A DNA stretch of 9,265 nucleotides from positions 1-9,265 of the forward strand of contig CAJUPG010000074.1 of NCBI GenBank assembly GCA_910588455.1, read 5' to 3'. Both the position numbers and the translations under genes were made by a program. Shown here in pieces: positions 6,922 through 9,265 of this stretch (position 1 is its first letter; every line of letters begins with the position of its first letter). A model generated the notes under the pieces. That model had not been told where the DNA came from. It did not search any database and saw only the letters and a list, made by a program, of their open reading frames with translations. This DNA comes from an uncultured Oscillospiraceae bacterium (lineage in GTDB: Bacteria > Bacillota > Clostridia > Oscillospirales > Oscillospiraceae).

Positions 6922-7122
6922 ATGTATAACAACAACAGCTTTATCTGGATCATCCTGATCCTCATCATCCTGGTGGGCTGCGGCGGCTGGAGCTATGGCG
7001 GCAACAGCTGCGGCTGCGGGAACAACTGCGGCTGTGGCTGCGGCAATAACAACGGCTGCGGCTGCGGGAACAACAACTGCGGCGGCAATAACTGCGGCTG
7101 TGACTGCGACTGCGGCTGCTAA
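6922..7122 (+). CDS. Small membrane protein with Gly/Asn/Cys-rich tail, unknown function
   Basis: 66 residues; I do not recognise a named family. After MYNNNS comes a single hydrophobic helix (FIWIILILIILVG, about 7-19), then a tail built from degenerate GCGNN units: SCGCGNNCGCGCGNNNGCGCG, split here only by length, through to CDCDCGC at the end. There are 14 cysteines in all, 13 of them in the tail, mostly as CxC pairs, with no basic residue anywhere. Two ATGs lie in frame at 6916 and 6922; the ribosome site GAGGTG (6908-6913) is 2 nt from the first and 8 nt from the second, so the second is chosen. Divergent from mltG and ended by a strong terminator, it is a one-gene unit. It could be a cross-linked spore-coat or envelope protein or a metal binder. 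A thiazole-modified peptide is less likely, as no modifying enzyme is nearby. Confidence 0.8.
   Translation: MYNNNSFIWIILILIILVGCGGWSYGGNSCGCGNNCGCGCGNNNGCGCGNNNCGGNNCGCDCDCGC
7000..7119 (+). repeat. Degenerate tandem repeat encoding the Gly/Cys/Asn tail
   Basis: The coding DNA is a run of near-copies of GGCTGCGGGAACAAC. Examples begin at about 7012, 7037, 7060 and 7075, with variation between GGG and GGC glycine codons and between AAC and AAT asparagine codons. The units differ in length by whole codons, so the frame is kept. This points to growth by slippage or unequal exchange, and the tail length may vary between strains. Confidence 0.7.
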
Positions 7123-7135
7123 TCGCGCCGGGTAC

Positions 7136-7720
7136 TCAGGGGAGAAGCGGGAGAGATCCCGCTTCTCCCTTTTCTGTCACCACCACATCCACCCGGCAGT
7201 CGTGGGCCTCCCGGGGAAGCCTCTCCTGGAAAACAATCTCCCGGCACAGGCCAACCCGGAGGCCGGCGCTCCCCGGCAGCCAGCGGTCGTAGTACCCGCC
7301 GCCGAAGCCCAGCCGGAACCCCGCCCGGTCAAAGGCCGCCCCGGGGACCAGGATTACCTGCCCCCAGTCTTTGGAGACGGCGGGGCTGTCCTCTCCCGGC
7401 TCCCAGATCCCCAGCCCGGTCCGCACCAGGGGCCGGTCCGGAGCATAGAGACGGAACTCCATCCCGTGGTCCGGCAGCATCCGGGGCAGGGCGGTCTCTT
7501 TGCCCAGGCTCCACAGGGTCCTCAGCAGCCGGCTTGTATCCGGCTCCCGGCCTGGAATGCCCCAGAAGAGCAGCAGCCTTTCGCTGTTTCGGACGGCTGG
7601 AAGCGCAGCAAACCGCTCAAACAGGGCGTTGTCGCTCTGTTCCCGTTCTTTTGGGGACATCCCCTCCAACCGGGTCCGCAGTTGGGTGCGCAGGGCTCTT
7701 TTCTCAGCGGTAATAGACAC
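7136..7720 (-). CDS. 5-formyltetrahydrofolate cyclo-ligase (methenyltetrahydrofolate synthetase)
   Basis: 194 residues from the chosen start, normal for the family. The enzyme uses ATP to convert 5-formyltetrahydrofolate to 5,10-methenyltetrahydrofolate, returning a storage form to one-carbon metabolism. Visible: the N-terminal basic helix EKRALRTQLRTRL (6-18), LFWGIPGREPDTSRL (51-65), TALPRM (76-81), GLGIWEP (102-108), and the strongly conserved LVPGAAFDRAGFRLGFGGGY (124-143) followed by YDRWL. The frame extends to 7825, but those first 35 codons overlap the DJ-1 gene and do not look like this family. GTG at 7720 is preferred: it has AAGAGG about 9 nt ahead and overlaps the DJ-1 stop by 17 nt, which suggests translational coupling. 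The last residues, GEAGSLPLLP, are encoded by the stem of the opposing gene's terminator. Confidence 0.93.
   Translation of the reverse strand: MSITAEKRALRTQLRTRLEGMSPKEREQSDNALFERFAALPAVRNSERLLLFWGIPGREPDTSRLLRTLWSLGKETALPRMLPDHGMEFRLYAPDRPLVRTGLGIWEPGEDSPAVSKDWGQVILVPGAAFDRAGFRLGFGGGYYDRWLPGSAGLRVGLCREIVFQERLPREAHDCRVDVVVTEKGEAGSLPLLP
7140..7173 (+). terminator. Strong intrinsic terminator of the Cys-rich small gene
   Basis: Arms GGGAGAAGCGGGA (7140-7152) and TCCCGCTTCTCCC (7157-7169) pair perfectly over 13 bp around a GAGA loop and are followed by TTTT (7170-7173). It lies 18 nt after the stop of the small gene. The whole hairpin is inside the last codons of the convergent folate gene, which ends at 7136. 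No T-run follows on the minus strand, so it should act mainly rightward. Confidence 0.85.
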
Positions 7721-8249
7721 TCTTCCGGACCTCTTCGGCCTTCTCGGAACCCAGCAGCGTTTCAATGAGTGTGAGGCCGAAGTCCAGCGAAGAACCGGCG
7801 GCCTGTCCGGTAATGATTTCGCCATCCACCACTACCCGCTGTCCCGCCGGGACCTGGGCGCCGGTGAGGCCGTCCTCCAGTCCCGGATAGCACACGGCCT
7901 GCTTTCCATCCAGCAGGCCCAGCTGGCCCAGAATGGTGGGGGCGGCACAGATGGCGGCCACAGGCTTGCCCTGGCCGTGGATGGTCTCCACCAGCTTCAG
8001 AGCGGCGGCGCTGGCCTTGATGCCGTTCACCCCTCCCATACCGCCGGGAAGCATCAGCAGCCGGCACTTGCCGGGCTCCACCTGGTCCAGGGTGCAGTCG
8101 GCGGTGACGGAAATGTTGTGGCTCCCGGGCACCTGGGCTTCGCCGGTTACGCTGACCAGGGCAACCTCCAGCCCCGCCCGGCGCATCAGGTCCGCAGGGG
8201 CCAGGGCCTCAATCTCCTCAAAGCCGGGGGCAAGTAAAATGTATACCAT
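7704..8249 (-). CDS. DJ-1/PfpI (ThiJ/YajL) family protein
   Basis: 181 residues, a complete single-domain member of the DJ-1 branch of the class I glutamine amidotransferase-like fold. Members are described as protein or small-molecule deglycases, glyoxalases or stress chaperones, and the activity of this one cannot be fixed from sequence. Seen: LLAPGFEEIEALAPADLMRR (5-24) with Glu14 at the place of the conserved glutamate that lowers the nucleophile's pKa; LMLPGGMGG (65-73); and the nucleophile elbow AAICAAPTIL (98-107) with Cys101. AVCYPGLED follows, as in YajL-like proteins. ATG at 8249 has AAAGGAG about 8 nt ahead, inside the end of the upstream gene, whose stop is 3 nt away. The 3' end overlaps the folate gene start by 17 nt, so all three genes are tightly linked. 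Confidence 0.92.
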   Translation of the reverse strand: MVYILLAPGFEEIEALAPADLMRRAGLEVALVSVTGEAQVPGSHNISVTADCTLDQVEPGKCRLLMLPGGMGGVNGIKASAAALKLVETIHGQGKPVAAICAAPTILGQLGLLDGKQAVCYPGLEDGLTGAQVPAGQRVVVDGEIITGQAAGSSLDFGLTLIETLLGSEKAEEVRKSVYYR

Positions 8250-8252
8250 AAT

Positions 8253-8984
8253 TTATTCTCCTTTCGTAAAGCGGCCCTTCAGGGCCTTGACCAGAACCAG
8301 CGGCAGCCTGGCCATACGGCCAACCCGGCTGGGCTCCTTCATCAGACGGTAGGCCCACTCCAGGCCCAGTTTTTGAAAAATCTCCGGAGCCCGCTCCACC
8401 TGGCCGGAGTACACGTCCAGCACGCCCCCCAGGCCGATGGCCAGGCGGGCCCCGGTGGCTGGTCCCCACTGGACCATCCACTTCTCCTGCTTGGGGGCCC
8501 CCAGACAGACAAAGAGCAGATCCGGTTTGGCCTGGGCAATCTCTCCGGCTACTGCGGCGTCGTCCTGAAAATAGCCGTCGTGGGTCCCGCACAGCACCAG
8601 ATTTGGGTACTGGGCCTGGATGTTTTCCCCGGCCCTTTGGGCCACGCCGGGCTTGGCGCCCAGCAGGTACAGCCGCCCTCCGGTCTCGTTCAGGCGGGCG
8701 AGCAGATCCCCGGCAAAGTCGATGCCGGTGACCCGCCCCTGGAGCGGCCGCCCCAGAATCCGGGCCGCGTAGATCACGCCGATGCCGTCGGGGAGGGTCA
8801 GGTCCGCCTCATTTAAAATCTTACGGAAGGACGCGTCCTTCTCCGCCGCAAGCAGAAACTCCGGGTTGGGTGTCACGGCATAGTGAAACCCCGGGGCCTC
8901 CAGCAACGCCGCACCGGCCTGGGCGGCCTGCTGCCGGGTGAGGCTGTCAAAGCGGACGCCGAGTATTGTTTGCTTCAAAGGCAC
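8253..8984 (-). CDS. WecG/TagA/CpsF family glycosyltransferase (probable UDP-ManNAc transferase)
   Basis: 243 residues. Characterised TagA members add N-acetylmannosamine to GlcNAc-diphospho-undecaprenol, the first committed step of wall teichoic acid synthesis, at the inner membrane face; relatives act in other surface polymers. Conserved: HYAVTPNPEFLLAAEKD (34-50), LPDGIGVIYAARILG (64-78) whose Asp66 fits the proposed catalytic aspartate, RVTGIDF (84-90), LYLLGAKPG (105-113), HDGYF (135-139), VCLGAPKQEKWM (159-170), GLGGVLDVYSGQVERAP (184-200), and the C-terminal membrane-binding segment WAYRLMKEPSRVGRMARLP (210-228). The start is GTG at 8984, 4 nt after GGGAGG; the TTG at 8978 is 10 nt away and is an alternative. 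It leads the operon, 18-20 nt below a strong promoter. No other teichoic-acid gene is in view, so the polymer is unknown. Confidence 0.93.
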   Translation of the reverse strand: MPLKQTILGVRFDSLTRQQAAQAGAALLEAPGFHYAVTPNPEFLLAAEKDASFRKILNEADLTLPDGIGVIYAARILGRPLQGRVTGIDFAGDLLARLNETGGRLYLLGAKPGVAQRAGENIQAQYPNLVLCGTHDGYFQDDAAVAGEIAQAKPDLLFVCLGAPKQEKWMVQWGPATGARLAIGLGGVLDVYSGQVERAPEIFQKLGLEWAYRLMKEPSRVGRMARLPLVLVKALKGRFTKGE

Positions 8985-9008
8985 CGCGCCTCCCTTCTTT
9001 CGCTAGCT

Positions 9009-9037
9009 ATTATATCCTCTTTTGCCGGAATTGTCCA
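9009..9037 (-). promoter_or_regulatory. Housekeeping promoter of the tagA-DJ-1-folate operon
   Basis: On the minus strand TGGACA (-35, 9037-9032) is followed after exactly 17 nt by a perfect TATAAT (-10, 9014-9009). The start would be near 9002, leaving about 18 nt of leader that includes the GGGAGG ribosome site for the glycosyltransferase. Confidence 0.75.
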
Positions 9038-9084
9038 TCGTTCCATTGCGTTTTTTATGTCCTGTTCATAATTTCCCGCGGGTG

Positions 9085-9113
9085 TTGACAAATTTCGACT
9101 TTTCACCCATAAT
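9085..9113 (+). promoter_or_regulatory. Rightward housekeeping promoter for an unseen gene
   Basis: A perfect TTGACA (9085-9090), 17 nt, then CATAAT (9108-9113), one base from consensus. The expected start is near 9120. It is divergent from the operon promoter, with 47 bp between the two -35 boxes; that gap contains the palindrome CCCGCGGG (9075-9082). About 145 nt of its transcript lie in the window, with a ribosome-site-like GAGGGGAG at 9200-9207 but no long reading frame. Confidence 0.65.
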
Positions 9114-9234
9114 GGTACATATCAGGAATTCTTTCCATCCAAAAATTTCATTGCGCTACCGATAGTTGCGCATTTGCCATGTGCAGGCGGTTTTCATTTG
9201 AGGGGAGATTTGCTATTACTTCTGAAAAACAATC

Positions 9235-9263
9235 TAGAAAAAAGATGCAGAAAGTGGTAAAAT
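9235..9263 (+). promoter_or_regulatory. Possible second rightward promoter with extended -10 at the window edge
   Basis: TGGTAAAAT (9255-9263) fits an extended -10 (TGn then TAAAAT). A weak -35-like TAGAAA lies at 9235-9240, 17 nt before the TAAAAT. The region is A-rich, so chance matches are likely, and the gene it would serve is outside the window. Confidence 0.3.
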
Positions 9264-9265
9264 AG

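Noticed and set aside
6922..7122. Cys-rich protein as a thiazole-type bacteriocin precursor
   Set aside because: The N-terminus is a membrane helix rather than a leader, and no cyclodehydratase, dehydrogenase, transporter or immunity gene is nearby. It remains a remote alternative.
6995..7768. A 257-codon plus-strand frame running from the Cys-rich gene into the folate gene
   Set aside because: It begins inside the repeat region of the small gene in another frame, giving Ala/Thr repeats, crosses a strong terminator, and then runs antisense to the cyclo-ligase.
7721..7825. Upstream extension of the folate cyclo-ligase by 35 codons
   Set aside because: It lies wholly within the DJ-1 gene, is Arg/Pro/Ser-rich with no family match, and would make the protein longer than usual.
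9075..9082. Palindrome CCCGCGGG between the two divergent promoters as an operator
   Set aside because: Eight bases of GC palindrome are common by chance in this GC-rich genome, and no flanking symmetry extends it.

Overview
The window reads as chromosomal DNA from a GC-rich, Gram-positive, probably spore-forming Clostridia-type bacterium. My best guess is the Oscillospirales, near Flavonifractor, Lawsonibacter or Oscillibacter. This rests on protein style (class II GalT, a clostridial-type GalK with a GRTEIGGNHTDH motif, a TagA/WecG-type transferase, Gram-positive RlmCD), on strong AAGGAG or GGGAGG ribosome binding sites, and on a sporulation-like promoter match. No tRNA, rRNA, CRISPR array, insertion sequence or prophage gene is visible, and no defence cluster.

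Layout. Positions 2-328 (+) hold the 3' end of a LysR-type regulator that enters from the left. It converges, across about 120 bp with no recognisable gene, on a five-gene minus-strand run read from 6835 down to 449: mltG (cell-wall lytic transglycosylase), galK, galT, an M19 dipeptidase and a TrmA/RlmD-family rRNA uridine methyltransferase. Gaps are short (31, 19 and 19 nt) except between galT and the dipeptidase, where 78 nt contain an intrinsic terminator. The run is therefore probably mltG-galK-galT followed by a dipeptidase-rlmD pair served by read-through or by a promoter I could not see. galK and galT supply two consecutive Leloir-pathway steps; galE, a galactose transporter and a galactosidase are absent here.

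Divergent from mltG at 6922-7122 (+) is a 66-residue protein with one membrane helix and a Gly/Asn/Cys tail holding 13 of its 14 cysteines. Its upstream region matches the sigma-K pattern (AC, about 16-17 nt, CATAnnnTA) and contains a perfect 7-bp inverted repeat. It ends at a 13-bp-stem terminator that lies inside the 3' end of the convergent gene. This small locus is the least explained part of the window.

A second minus-strand operon, from 8984 down to 7136, encodes a TagA/WecG/CpsF glycosyltransferase, a DJ-1/PfpI-family protein and 5-formyltetrahydrofolate cyclo-ligase, with gaps or overlaps of only a few bases. A near-consensus housekeeping promoter (TGGACA-N17-TATAAT) precedes it. A divergent near-consensus promoter (TTGACA-N17-CATAAT) at 9085-9113 fires rightward into a region where only tiny ORFs are visible before the window ends, so its gene probably lies outside.

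Most of the window is ordinary housekeeping and sugar metabolism. I see no convincing new multi-gene system. The best leads are the Cys-rich small membrane protein with its compact two-way promoter and the unassigned rightward transcript at the right edge.
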